Shown: piece after piece, positions 30,091-62,480 of the stretch
How positions within the stretch are numbered: the first letter of the stretch is position 1
How the letters are laid out: each line of letters starts with the position of its first letter
NCBI GenBank assembly: GCA_949775045.1
Contig: OX459103.1
Location: 14,868,807-14,932,806, forward strand
DNA: 64,000 bases
Source: Metridium senile
Taxonomy: Eukaryota; Cnidaria; Anthozoa; Actiniaria; Metridiidae
Reading direction: 5' to 3'
Position numbers and translations under genes: made by a program
The notes under the pieces: model-generated
What the model saw: only the letters and a program-made list of their open reading frames with translations
Database searches by the model: none
Told to the model about the DNA's origin: nothing

Positions 30091-30716
30091 GATTTAGGTA
30101 TAACTGTTGAGTCAAACACCCTGCTTATTCAGCATAACTAAAACCATAAAAATATCATAGATTAACTAATTTTGACATTTGCACACTTTAGGTACTCCCC
30201 ACACACGCAGTTGTTTGATTGGATGATACCTAAAATATAATGTGCCAAACTCTCAAAGTTTGAAGAACATATCAATTCAAAGTATATAATACATGTACAG
30301 TTCCTTTTTCACGAGCACTGCTGTGATATTTAGACAAAAAAGCTAGAATAGTAGTAGCAAGGATAGTCTCGATCCAGAGTAAATTAGCATTAATTCCGTG
30401 TTATAAATGTTTAGGTATTTAAAATTGTAATTGTTTAGCATTTATATTTTCCAAGGTTTCTTGGAATGTGTGAATAGTTTTACAAAACCTATCGAGGCTT
30501 TTGGTTCAAACTAGCGACATGAGCAACATACGCAGACTCATGAAAGCATTTCTCGTAGGCGTATTTCAAATAGGTCGACAGCGGTCATCGATATCCTAAA
30601 AATCGCTTTGAATAATTAATGGTTTTATTTTGCAACCAATTCCGGTGAACTATTCTCATGCCGGGACTCATGCCTGCTTGCTTTGACTGATAGGCTAAGG
30701 TATTATGCAAAATGAA

Positions 30717-30727
30717 ATATTTATAAA
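30717..30727 (+). promoter_or_regulatory. Possible TATA element upstream of the PAN-TLDc gene
   Basis: TATTTATAAAC lies about 80 bp upstream of the ATG at 30806. No other promoter signal is clear; the upstream 30090-30716 has no recognised feature. Confidence 0.25.
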
Positions 30728-30805
30728 CTTCACATTCAATTGAACTCTCAAACTCCTTTCGTTGGTATCTTTTTCTATTTAAGAAAATTAACAAGCATTT
30801 GCAGT

Positions 30806-51627
<20,822 letters not shown>

Positions 51628-52035
51628 ATACATCCGTAATATTTACACCCTTTCCGAGAATGTTTGTCACGTGTGAAAAGACTACAACCTAGTGGCGCAA
51701 AGGATCATGGATCTGTTCCGAAACTAGATGTGCACTCCACACGCCTTTCTTGATACATCTAATAAGAAAAAATGGTCATATCTCAATATCGATGTGGCCA
51801 TGAAATTCCTGTGTCTATTAAAGTATACATAAGTTACCCATAGTCCTATGCGCTATTAGCTTGTAGGCTTTTACCTTCACGGGTGACAAACTTTCTCATA
51901 AAAGGGTTTATTATATAATTGTCAATGAAATACCTATATTTTTCTGCTTCAAAAATTTAATATTTTCACATGTGAAAATGTCATCACTACACACAGCTTT
52001 ACGGGAACTTCTTTTCATTTCATTGATAATAGTGT

Positions 52036-52041
52036 AATAAA
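52036..52041 (+). terminator. Possible AATAAA signal of the PAN-TLDc gene
   Basis: First AATAAA after the stop at 51625-51627, about 410 nt downstream. In AT-rich DNA this is weak evidence. Confidence 0.3.
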
Positions 52042-52329
52042 AAGAAAATTACATGGTCGCTTGGAGATTAAAATCTTTTACTCGTTCGCTACGCTCACTC
52101 ATGAGAGATAATTTCAACACTCGAAGATAAAATTGGTATCTCCTTTCGTCCATGTAATATATCCTCTCTATATTGACCAGCAAAACAATTTGAGTAACAA
52201 ACGTACTGATATCCACTAATTGACATTACTAGGGACGTTGATAACATAAAAATGTCTAATCGATTGATTTCTTAATCCGTGCAATGAAATATTTATCGTA
52301 AAACAGTTCAACATTACATATGTTAATCT

Positions 52330-52690
52330 TTCACCACTGACTGATAAGGTGAACTTACTGACGTTTCGATTGTTAATCCTTATCCATTGTCACCGTAAAC
52401 TTACTGACGTTTCGACTGTTAATCCTTATCCATTGTCACCGTAAACTTACTGACGTTTCGACTGATAATCCTTATCCATTGTCACCGTAAACTTACCTGA
52501 CGTTTCGACTGTTAATCCTTATCCATTGTCACCGTTAACTTACTGATGTTTCGATTGTTAATCCTTATCCATTGTCACCGTAAACTTACTGACGTTTCGA
52601 ATGTTAATCTTTATCCATCGTCAATGTGAACTTACTGACATTACGAATGTTAATTATTATCGATTTGCCACCGTAAACGTATTTACAATG
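52330..52690 (+). repeat. 46-bp tandem repeat
   Basis: About seven units of CTTACTGACGTTTCGACTGT plus TAATCCTTATCCATTGTCAC, diverging at both ends. Confidence 0.95.
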
Positions 52691-52884
52691 CGGACGTTGC
52701 TTTTCTTTTTTGCCATATCCGAAGCCAGAGAGTGCACGCAAACGAATTTTTAATGAGAAAAAACTGCCGTACCCTAGAATTCATTTTGGTCTCAGATTGC
52801 AGATTGCAGATCTCCTTCTGGCAACGTTTTTTGAAATAGGTGTATAAAACAGTGTGTGTAAGTTAGTTTTGTTACTTGAATTGG

Positions 52885-53290
52885 TTTATTTTGAATGGGC
52901 TTTTATAACCAGCCTGAGATCAGGCTGTAGCTAGCTTGCTTGCACCCAATATTAACAAACAGCACACCTATCACGCTACGCTTTTCTACATCTCATATAT
53001 TAATATTTATATTTAGAATTTTAATTTTTGATAATTTCACTTACTATACTGAACAAATATAGTATATATAAGTCTTTGCACGTTCAGTTGTTAGCTTGAG
53101 TTTTTGTGCATACGGCTTTTTCAACCAGTCCGAAAGCAGGCTGTGGCTAGGCTGTAGTTTATCACCCTATGCTTTTCTACATCTCATCTGTAGTGATGAC
53201 ATTAAGTATTTAATTTATATTTAAAATTTAAATTTTAGGTAATTGATATTACTGAACAATTAGCACGTTTTGTTAGTTTTACCTGTATAT
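52885..53290 (+). repeat. Two tandem ~200-bp related units
   Basis: GCAGGCTGTGGCTAG/ATCAGGCTGTAGCTAG, CTATGCTTTTCTACATCTCA and ACTGAACAA recur in order in 52885-53095 and 53115-53290, about 70-80% alike by eye. Confidence 0.7.
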
Positions 53291-53650
53291 ATTCATTGGA
53301 TCCTTGCATGAAAAGGAACCAACAACATTACAGATGAGCAATTACTTAATTATTTGCAATTAATAGATCACTGTTCACAGGGAAGAGTATTTCATTTAAT
53401 ATTAACACCGAGATGAGGGTTGAAAACACGAGACGCAGCGACTTCGTGATGCTTTGATAAAGGATAAAATACTCATTCCAGTGTTTGATCTAGCTTCTAA
53501 AATTCATGGATAATTCTAGGAGAATATCAAAACGAACGTTAACTAAATTTGTCAGTTAATCATTACCATAAATCAAGACCGTGGTTACGGTAGTGATTTG
53601 CTTTTTGTGCTGCTTATTAATTATACATAAATTTGAGAATATATAATCAG

Positions 53651-54710
53651 CTATATATTATGACGCGTTTTTCGTGTCAAAATTCAAGTTCGACATTCGT
53701 TTTTCAAGTAGACATTCGTTGTTCAAGTTCGACATTCGTTTTTCAAGTTCGACATTCGTTTTTCAAGTTCGACATTCGTTTTTCAAGTTGATATTTTTTT
53801 CAAGTCGACATTTTTTTCAAGTTGACATTCGTTGTTCAAGTTCGACATTCGTTTTTCAAGTTCGACATTCGTTTTTCAAGTTGATATTTTTTTCAAGTCG
53901 ACATTTTTTTCAAGTTGACATTCGTTTTTCAAGTTCGACATTCGTTTTTCAAGTTGATAATTTTTTCAAGTTGACATTTTTTTTCAAGTTGACATTTTTT
54001 TGGTTTGTGTATACGGGCCATGTCAACAGCTTTAAATCCATTGTCAGATAAATATGACAACTGATCCTGCGTTATGTGAATCCTTGGCCTTCCAGGTAAG
54101 CCAGAGTACTTGAAATCTGAATTAAAGGAAGTGCTTATTGCTGATTTCTCCTCCTCTTTGAGCAAATCTACGATGTTGCGCATTCTTCTCAGTAGTATTA
54201 ATCGGAACTCCTACTAAATTAACAGATGCAAGTTGAACTGAGCCGGGCCGTATAAAAGGTTTGCACGAGTAACTAAATTATTCAATTCGTCTGGAGCTGT
54301 ATTGCAATTCAAGCTTTGAAAATGGTCGATCATTTGTAGGAAATGTTGAATCCGTCTTAAAAACATCCTTTTGCATCAGTGACCGACATTTTGTTTACTC
54401 CCCAAACCTCAGCCGCGCTTTGACCTAGATCCCACGACCAGCCATAAACACAGGAAGCCCAAACCAAAAAAATGTCAACGTGAAAAAAATATCAACTTGA
54501 AAAAAATATCAACTTGAAAAAAATGTCAACTTGAAAAAAATATCAACTTGAAAAAAATGTCAATTTGAAAAAAATATCAACTTGAAAAACGAATGTCGAA
54601 CTTGAAAAACGAATGTCAACTTGAAAAAAATGTCGACTTGAAAAAAATATCAACTTGAAAAACGAATGTCGAACTTGAATTTTGACACGAAAAACGCGCC
54701 ATAATATATT
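53651..54710. mobile_element. 1.06-kb TIR element made of 15-18-bp repeats
   Basis: ATTATGACGCGTTTTTCGTG at the left is mirrored near 54705. Both arms are tandem variants of TTTTTCAAGTTCGACATTCG and TTTTTTCAAGTTGACAT (53680-54000), answered by complements at 54470-54680. The unique middle (54000-54470) includes a minus-strand frame with a GRPRIHITQDQLSYL block. Confidence 0.88.
54005..54183 (-). pseudogene. Fragment of an integrase-core transposon protein inside the TIR element
   Basis: A minus-strand frame opening at 54183 reads a short acidic stretch, then YSGLPGRPRIHITQDQLSYL and NGFKAVDMARI. The GRPR-[IV]-I-x-x-[DE]QL-x-[YF]L pattern is the N-terminal helix-turn-helix-like region preceding the integrase core in some metazoan DDE transposon proteins (from memory). 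After ARI the frame runs into the repeat arm, so no catalytic core is present. Confidence 0.4.
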
Positions 54711-55679
54711 GATGATTATCTTTATTTAATATACACTTATTGGATGCACTTGTATTTAAGTTGAGATTTCAATATTTGGCGAAACCGCTGGTCCAGACTA
54801 ATGTTGAAATCGAGACTTAAATATCTGTCATAATGGGCAGAATCGTATATGTGTTTTATTATACAAAATAACAAATAATGCTTTCAAAATATCTCGAGTG
54901 AACAATTAAAATGTTACAGTCCAATAGGTTGCTTTCCAATATTGCAAAATCATGGATCGCCACGTGACTAAAATACGGAGATGTGATTGGAATATTATTT
55001 GTAAGGTATAATCACATATATTATTTATCAGTTCCATTGCGAAATGTTAACTTAGAGTATGTATTCTAAGACATTACAAAACATGTACTCTGAAAAAAAA
55101 ACGAAAGGGTACTTCGAAACACCTCAAGGGTGGTGCTGGTTGGAGCTCGAGGGTGCGAGTGGGAGGTCAGGGGTAAAAGTATCGGGTATGCTCGTCGAAT
55201 CTCTTAGTGGTCAAAATTAACGATAACTTTTAGGGCATTACAAATGGAAATTTAAAATTTCCATCTTTTTAGGATGGTTTGTTGAATAGAAAAAAGCGGA
55301 TCCCATTTCTTTTCCTAATAATAGCAGCGCGTTTTTGTTTTTATGTTTTTACGTGGTATCTCTATTTTTGGGTTAAAAATCGGCTATACCACGCCCTTTT
55401 AAAAGGTCTTCCCGTATTTTATTGGGGGTGGTTTATTTTAAGTTCTCCACAATCGTAAAATATACTTTTACTCCTGAGTCTCTCTTTCCAGGAAAACGAC
55501 GTAATAAGCTCCAGAATAAGACTTTTAATCACTTATTTAACACATGTTTCACTGTAGAATCAGTTCACTTGTAGAGTTAATGCATACTAAGACAATGAGA
55601 ATATGTCAAAACATCTATGTTATACAATAAGACTTTAGTCATCTATCTAAACCAACAGTGTTATATTTCAAACACTGTT
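54711..55679. other. Intergenic, nothing recognised
   Basis: Unique sequence without convincing frames, inverted ends or tandem repeats. Confidence 0.5.
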
Positions 55680-56620
55680 TTGATTTTCCAGAGTTTGTTG
55701 AAGCTCTTTGTACTAGCAATTAGCATGCATTAATTTTTGAAGTCACTTGTAATCCTAAATATTCATTTATGTATTAGAAGTAGAATAGACCACTTAACCT
55801 CCGTATGCAAGTTGACCATTTCAGACCACGTGTCATTCCCTTGAGAATTGTTCTTTTATGATGAACGTGCTATATCATTTACATATGAAAGAAACAATTC
55901 CCAAGTGTAGCTTCACGTGATCTGAAATGGGACAACAAACGAGGGAGGTAAAGAGGTCTATTATCGTTTTTGTGAGTAGCAATATGCACATAAAACTACT
56001 TAGATTAGTGTTTGATGAGCATTAATTTATAAAGGTGAACCTAGATGATATTCAAAACATATCTAGATGTTTTTATAGCTTGTTTAATATAAAGTTCAGT
56101 ATACTGGCAATTAGCATGAATTAATTGCAAGTCACTTATAATCCTAAATATTCATTTATGTATTAGAATTATCGTTATAGTGAGTAACGGCGATGCACAC
56201 AGCACTACGTAGACTAGTGTTTGACGAACCTTAGTCAAGGTGAGCCCAGTTTATACTTAAAACATATCTAGATTTTTCATAGCTTGTTTAGTATTATAAA
56301 GTTCAGTATACTGACAACAAGCATGAGGTAATTGCATGTCACTTGTAATCCTCAATATTCATGTACATGTTAGTGTTTTGACGAGCCTTATAGTCAAGGT
56401 GAGCCGTGCTTATGTTTAAAACACATCCAGATGTTTTCATAGCTTGGTTAATATAAAGTTCAATTCAGTATACTGACAAGCAGCATTCCAATTATTACAA
56501 GTCACTTGTAATCCTAAATATTCATTTATATATTAGAATTATAGTTATTGTGAGCAACGTGACGTACACAGAACTACTTGGATGAGTGTTTGACGAACCT
56601 TCGTCAAAGTGACCCCACTT
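55680..56620 (+). repeat. ~200-bp satellite-like array, four units
   Basis: GTCACTTGTAATCCTAAATA followed by TTCATTTATGTATTAGAATT starts units near 55742, 56131, 56338 and 56501. Shared later blocks are TAGTGTTTGACGAACCTT and AAGTTCAGTATACTG. Unit 1 is lengthened by the MITE at 55787. Confidence 0.9.
55787..55959. mobile_element. MITE with AGACC ends inserted in a ~200-bp satellite unit
   Basis: AATAGACCACTTAACCTCC and its mirrored end GGAGGTAAAGAGGTCTATT enclose an interior shared with 13833-14007. Outside, the satellite unit resumes (TATTAGAA before, GTGAGTAGCAAT after), as in uninterrupted units at 56131 and 56501. Confidence 0.78.
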
Positions 56621-57290
56621 TGGCCGGAGAAATTTCCCTGGCGTAGTAGCTGTATTTAGTGTTCGATAATTGGCATTTGTGTTCAGTAAATTCTGATATC
56701 CATGTTGGTTCTGTATATGTTACTTCTCACATGTTAAAAGTTCAAGTCATTTAGTAGATAGTCCTTAGTTTTATTATATAGATATCGATGAAATACCTTG
56801 AGATTATATTTCTCCAGTGTATATAACTTCGTATCTTTCACATGTGAAGATATGGATGTTGTCATGACTACTCTTTTGAGCAAAAGCTGGTTGACATAGT
56901 TGTTTGGCAGTTGTTGTTTTTTTAACAAATTTTATTTGATAATGAATACTTTTTTTGGTTTTGGAGTTTTTGATTTTGATATATTTTTGTCAAAATCAAT
57001 GGCTTTAAAGCTTAAAACTGAATCGTTAGCCTAAAACAGAAAACAAATTAAAACTTTCTTCTTTAAACTTATATATATATATATTTAAATATATATAAAA
57101 AAACATACAAATTATTAACAAAACTTACTTCGCCTCTAATATCACTTTTGGAAAACAATATTTCTTGTCTACAAATCGGATAACCAATTGTTCCTACACC
57201 ATATATCATTTTTTACTTGGTTATCAGTTATCTTTTTTAATCCAGCAATTGAGTAAAAATCGCTATCTGTATAATAAACTGAGAACATTA

Positions 57291-57504
57291 CAGCGCCACG
57301 CGCGCTACCGTTTCCACTGAGCAAGATTTTTGACAAAACTTTGACACTTTTTTTTAACCCTTCGGCGACTTTTTATCAACCCATGGCCTCCAGGAAAGCG
57401 TGATGGACGTCACTGATTAGTTAAAACTCCCCCAAAAAGTGGTAAAATGGTGTCAAGATTTTGTAAGATTTTGCTAAGTGAAAACGGTAGCGCGCGTCGC
57501 GCTG
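57291..57504. mobile_element. 214-bp TA-flanked MITE, CAGCGC ends
   Basis: CAGCGCCACGCGCGCTACCG and its mirrored end CGGTAGCGCGCGTCGCGCTG are flanked by TA. Arms continue with TTTCCACT/AGTGAAAA and AATCTTGACAcC-type pairs. Confidence 0.85.
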
Positions 57505-58380
57505 TAAATTGTCGCTTATAAATACGAATTTGATCTTCTGGCATTGAAACGGAATTTCGCTACGAAAACTCGAAAGCGATGTAATTTTCAACACTCGAGG
57601 ATATAATTTGTTTCTCCGCACGAAGATGTAATATTCTTTATGTAGTTTGTAGCTGTTAATAAATGTAATCTGCAATTAAATCACAATAAAGGGAATTCTC
57701 CCAAAAATACCCACCAAAAAGACAACGTTCTAGTTATTGTTTGTACGGACCCTCATTCAGTGTTGACATAAGATGGTCTCAAGAGTTGATGGGGTGAGCG
57801 GTGATGGACTTTGGGTACATTGACTGTTTACGGTTAAAAAAATCGCCCTTTTGAGGGCTCACGGTTAAAACTTCGGCGTTTTTCGTTTTACGGTAAACTT
57901 TCCTATTTAAGCCTGTTAAGCATACTAAAAACACACTATACCCAGTTTTTACCAGTCCGGTACATTACCAATTTTGGTAATATGAATTAGGCAACAAAAT
58001 GGCGGCTGAAGGGCTTTCTCGAACCCTTTTCTATTTAGCCCCTTATATTACTTAAAAAAGACCCCTTCCCATGACTCTTTGCCCGTTAAGGTTTTCTTTA
58101 ATAACTAACGACGCAATAGCTGTGATATATTGATCAAGACACGTTTGAATGTCCAAATATTCGAATTTTTATATTGCTTTTTTGAGTTTTCTCTTGTTAT
58201 TTTCGACTAGGTTTACCAACAAAAACGAATTTTAAAGTATCTTTGCCTACTTTGTTGACAATTTCGCCCACCCAGAGGCAATTTAGAGTAGTTTAACTGT
58301 CTATTCTAGTTGGTTCTGTTTAATTTGAGGCATGATCAAACGTCTTGAGGCATTCGCTTTAAAGTTGTGACTATTGTTTA

Positions 58381-58682
58381 TGGAACCGAACATTGATGGA
58401 AGAGCATTGGACATTCCTCACCAACAGATTTCGCATCGGTAAGAAAAGAAAGAATGCCAACAAGAGTTTGTTTGTGAACGACTTTAAGGACTACTAGAAT
58501 ATAAACATCGAGGAGGAAAGCAGCGATACATTCCCTATATTCCTCTGCGACTCTTGTAAGCGCATTACATGGACACGGTCAGACGGATTTGACAAGGAGC
58601 TCCAATATATTCAGATAAAGACTGTGGTTGTGTGTGATCTGGAGTCAAAAAATACACCTAAGTATACAAATCGTAAAATGTA
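58381..58682 (+). pseudogene. Coding-like stretch with one in-frame stop, Cys-pair motif
   Basis: One frame reads a basic segment (RIGKKRKNANKS), FVNDFKDY, an amber codon at 58495-58497, then NINIEEESSDTFPIFLCDSC and KRITWTRSDGFDKE to a stop at 58680. The FPxFLCDSCKR pattern recalls zinc-binding N-terminal regions of transposon-derived cnidarian proteins, but I cannot name the family. The residue mix looks coding; the stop and isolation suggest a relic. Confidence 0.3.
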
Positions 58683-59129
58683 GGTAGAATACAACATTCT
58701 ACGCTTCTCAATAACATAATATTCTTATTAGGTCTTTTAGTAGTAGTAAAGTAATAATATTATTTATCAATTTATCCCCGGCGATTTATGTATTCAAATA
58801 TAAATACGACTCAGGCGCTCATATAACTAAACTATGATCTAAAATGAATCTAGATTGTAATTTCCTTTTAATACTTACATATATATGTAATAGCATTCGA
58901 CGAAACTTATGTAATTGAACGTGAATTGAATAAAAACCTGATAAATAAGCCATAGAGTTAACCAGTCTACGACCGAAATGAATGGTGCAGTGAATAGAAT
59001 CAAAACGTGAAACCTGAACCTAGTTACTAACGCGTTGCGAAGTACTTTACGAATGTACATGTATTGTGTGTCCTGAGATGATTGATCGTTGCCATAATCA
59101 CGACTGGGTTCCTTCCTGTGATTGGTTAG

Positions 59130-59276
59130 AGCTGTGTTTACAAAACATTGCCAAAACTAGTAGTGTACCGGACTACAGTGTACATCGGGGCTTTTTTGGG
59201 AGGTTCCCTCGACAAAGCCATTCAGTTTTTACAAACATCACTTCCCGACATTACCACTGTTGTTGTTGATAATAAT
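59130..59276 (+). CDS. Unassigned exon-like open stretch
   Basis: A 49-codon phase-0 frame sits between an AG (59128-59129) and a GTATGT donor (59277). It reads YIGAFLGGSLDKAIQFLQTS then LPDITTVVVDNN, alternating hydrophobic and polar residues like a real alpha/beta segment. No family is recognised and no partner exons were found within 1 kb. It could be one exon of a gene running past the window, or chance. Confidence 0.25.
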
Positions 59277-60056
59277 GTATGTATTATTGCTGTTTATATC
59301 ATTAATTGATAGTACCCCCTCCCCCCACCCCCCACCCCCCCGGGTTTAACTCGGCTAATTACCCTCAATATTAAAGCTAAAGTTGCCACACTCCGCCAGT
59401 AAACTAAACATTTATTCCACTCAAAACAATATTAAGTTTTGTTCGATCTTTTGCGTCATTTGTGAGATATTAATTGTTTTGTGCAGTATTCCCGTAAAGT
59501 TACGTGTCTTTTAAATTAAAAAAAAAACTTTAATTTAAAAATCGATATGAAAAATAACAAGCAATACAATTAAAAACGCAAACATCAAACTAGCGAGATA
59601 AGCATAACCAGCATACGCAGGATTCAGTTAAGCATTTTTCGACTTGTGAGAAATGACAAATATACAGCTAATGAACAAAGAACAACTAAGTCTGAGTATG
59701 TTACTTATGCTTTTTATTATACCTTTGGAGGACAACAATGTTAATGACATAGACTGTATATACATCTCGAATGGAAATAACAAAATAGTAATAGAGATTT
59801 GACCAAGTATGCACCTACAAGAAAGTTTCAGTTCAACCCTGGAAAGCCTACAAGCTAGTAGCGCAATGGATCGTGGTTCAGTTCAATTCAGAATCAAATC
59901 ATAAACTTATGTGTTTACGTTAAACCTCAAATAGACGGGTTGGAAAAGAACACAACTCCTTACCCTATCCCCATTCCCACGTCCAAACGAGGGATCAGCT
60001 ACTATTTATGGCTTAATTAAAATACTAATCTCAGCTTCTCTCGATCATGATAACAG

Positions 60057-60244
60057 TTACACAAGCTTGAATTGAGAACCAAAATCATCAAGCATATTTT
60101 CCATGCGATCATAAACTCCGTAGATCGACCAAACATGGCCATTAATATTAGTTACAACTGTCCCAAATAGGATATAGCAACAGAACAACGTCGCGACGAT
60201 CATCGTCAACACACGTCGATGTGTCGATACTACAGATAGGCCCA
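60057..60244 (-). CDS. Possible terminal exon of a minus-strand membrane protein
   Basis: A minus-strand frame follows an acceptor-like AACCTAG at 60245-60251 and ends at a stop near 60057. It reads a basic segment (STHRRVL), a hydrophobic helix (MIVATLFCCYILFGTVV), then INGHVWSIYGVYDRMENML and a short polar tail. A single membrane helix plus ordinary residue mix supports coding. No family is recognised and upstream exons were not found. Confidence 0.3.
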
Positions 60245-60628
60245 CTAGGTTATCAGTACGATTTATTGTAAATTGTAACTGTCATGTGTCATGCACCCTC
60301 TTTAAATAAAGTTCATTCATGCATTCAGGTAGATGAGAGGTATCCGTGGAGTCCCCACGACTCATTTGCTGCTGGATGCTTCTTAGTTTGTTTCAATGAC
60401 TTGAAGTAGCAGCAAAGAATGATCATCACTATAAAGCTCATGTAGACAGCAGGAAAATGGATTGATGTCGCGAGATATCTATCAAGTCCTATGCAGTAAA
60501 TTGAACCACTCAGCTTCAGTTACTTTAAAAAAGCGAAAACTTCCAAAACATCAGAAACGATTTTATTTATTTTTTCATCTGACGAAAAGAAAACCTCCAA
60601 GCCGTATAAGTTCGTCAATAAGTACCAC

Positions 60629-60972
60629 TTATTGCTTCCCGGCTTAGAAACATCGATGCAGCCCACAAAAGTGTAACTGCTAGTTACCGTAATTTTTTTT
60701 ACTCCAATTGCTTACCGGCTTAGGAACATCTATTTAGCCCACATTGGCATAACCACTAGCAGTTATCATAAATGTTAACTCGAATTGCTTCCCGGCTTAG
60801 GAACATCGATTCAGCCCTTAGTGTAACTGCTAGTTGTCGTAAATGGCCAATTGCTTCCTATAGGAATATCGACGCAGTCCACACTAGCTTGACCACTAAT
60901 TATCGTACTAACAGTTTTACTCAGATCAACTGTTGCCTTAGAAACATCGATGCGATTCTGCGTATTTTCTAG
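60629..60972 (+). repeat. ~75-bp degenerate tandem repeat, five units
   Basis: ATTGCTTCCCGGCTTAGRAA, CATCGATGCAGCCCAC and TAACTGCTAGTTRYCGTAA recur with decay toward the 3' end. Confidence 0.85.
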
Positions 60973-61829
60973 TTAAACCACCAGTCATTTTCAATTCGAG
61001 GTATTTACAGTTTCTACCAATCAGATTTCAATTATTGATGATATTTCCTCTGTTAATTTGGTAATATAATGCGTATCAGTACAGTTGGCTGGTGCAATCA
61101 TGAAAACCAGCTGGATTACTTAGGTCCACACATCCAGAAACAATTCAGACATGCATGTGCTTTTCAGGCGCTTATTTCAACCAAACTGGTAGGTTAGGGT
61201 GTTGATAAATATATTAAATCCAAAATAAGTTGAAATGTTAAACAAACGTAGTGAATGTTTTTAATTAAGTTATTTTTCAAAAGCCAGTATATATTTTCAT
61301 CTTCTCAATTAAAGTACCTTATTATTTACCCATACATCTTAGCGTCCTTATCTTCTATATTCTATTATTTTGAAGCCGAAAATATTTATAAAATTGACTG
61401 TATGCATGCAAAACTCAAAATAAAGATTTTACATTTCACTCAAAGCTAGCTAGAATTAATTACGATTATTTCGCTTTTACGTACGTAAATCTTTTATACT
61501 AATCAAACCCCTAAAGTGCTAATCGGACGAGTATGACAAAATCTCGACAAATGATGCCCTTTTTAAAAATTAAAACTTCAGTTGTAGTAGAAATCGAGGT
61601 TTGCTTAGACGTCCCTACTGTGTTCTATTCATTGCAAAACATCTAGCACCAAACAAATTGAAATATTTTTTAGATTATTTTTATAAAGGAAATTTTCTTT
61701 AACTTTGCAAAAGGATCGACATGTTCTTTCTGAAAATATAAGAAAGAACCATATAAGATCTCGCTTAAAAGTGAGGGTTTCGGCTTGTAATTGTTGAAGT
61801 AAGCAATTGTATTATATATACAACTATTT
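60973..61829. other. Intergenic, nothing recognised
   Basis: AT-rich sequence without convincing frames or repeats. Confidence 0.5.
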
Positions 61830-62085
61830 AAAAATCGTTGTCGCAGCCGAAGCTACAGTCCACACTCTAAAGCCCGCAAAGGATGTCGGTTATTTATGGA
61901 CATAATTTGGTAATTCATTGCACCTTTTTTTATCTACCACAAAAACAACTAGTTATGATTATATAACACAAATAAGTACAACCAAAATATGCTATGAATA
62001 AATCGATAAAAAAGAGACGAAATACCGACATCCTTTGCAGGCTTCAGAGTGTGGACTGTGGTTTTGTTTGCGACAACGATTTTTG
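61830..62085. mobile_element. 256-bp MITE, AAAAATCGTTGTCGC ends
   Basis: AAAAATCGTTGTCGCAGCCG and CAGTCCACACTCTAAAGCC are mirrored at the right (CGACAACGATTTTT). Interior CCGACATCCTTTGCAGG pairs with CCGCAAAGGATGTCGG. A fragment lies at 18455-18514. Confidence 0.85.
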
Positions 62086-62248
62086 AAAAGGGGTATGTTT
62101 TTCGAACTTGAAGATTTCCAATAACAAACGGTTGTCATGTGGTTGCCATGGTGCATCGCGCCGATTCCGTGATTGCATTAGCTTGAATTTCGGACGAATT
62201 TGACGCTCGTCGACATACCAATGCTTACTAAAATATTTCTTTTACCAA

Positions 62249-62405
62249 AGTAGATTTAAAGTCATGTTTTACTGTTTTTTTATATTCAAATATTTAGCTT
62301 TCGTCGGGAACCGACATCATAAGAAGAACTCCTGATGATGTCGGTGCCCGATGAAAGCTAAAGAATTGAATATAAAAAAACAGTAGTACATGGCCTTAAA
62401 TCTAC
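62249..62405. mobile_element. 157-bp foldback, AGTAGATTTAAAGTCATG arms
   Basis: Arms of about 70 nt include ACTGTTTTTTTATATTCAA and TTAGCTTTCGTCGGGAACCG with complements on the right; the loop is about 12 nt. Confidence 0.85.
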
Positions 62406-62480
62406 TCTTATAATATTTTTCATATGCTACTGAAGGACAACGTTACTATTTCTTTTTACCTTTTACATGTACTGATATTT

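Noticed and set aside
58875..59060. 61-residue hydrophobic minus-strand frame as a membrane protein
   Set aside because: AT-rich sequence, no splice or start context, no recognised pattern.
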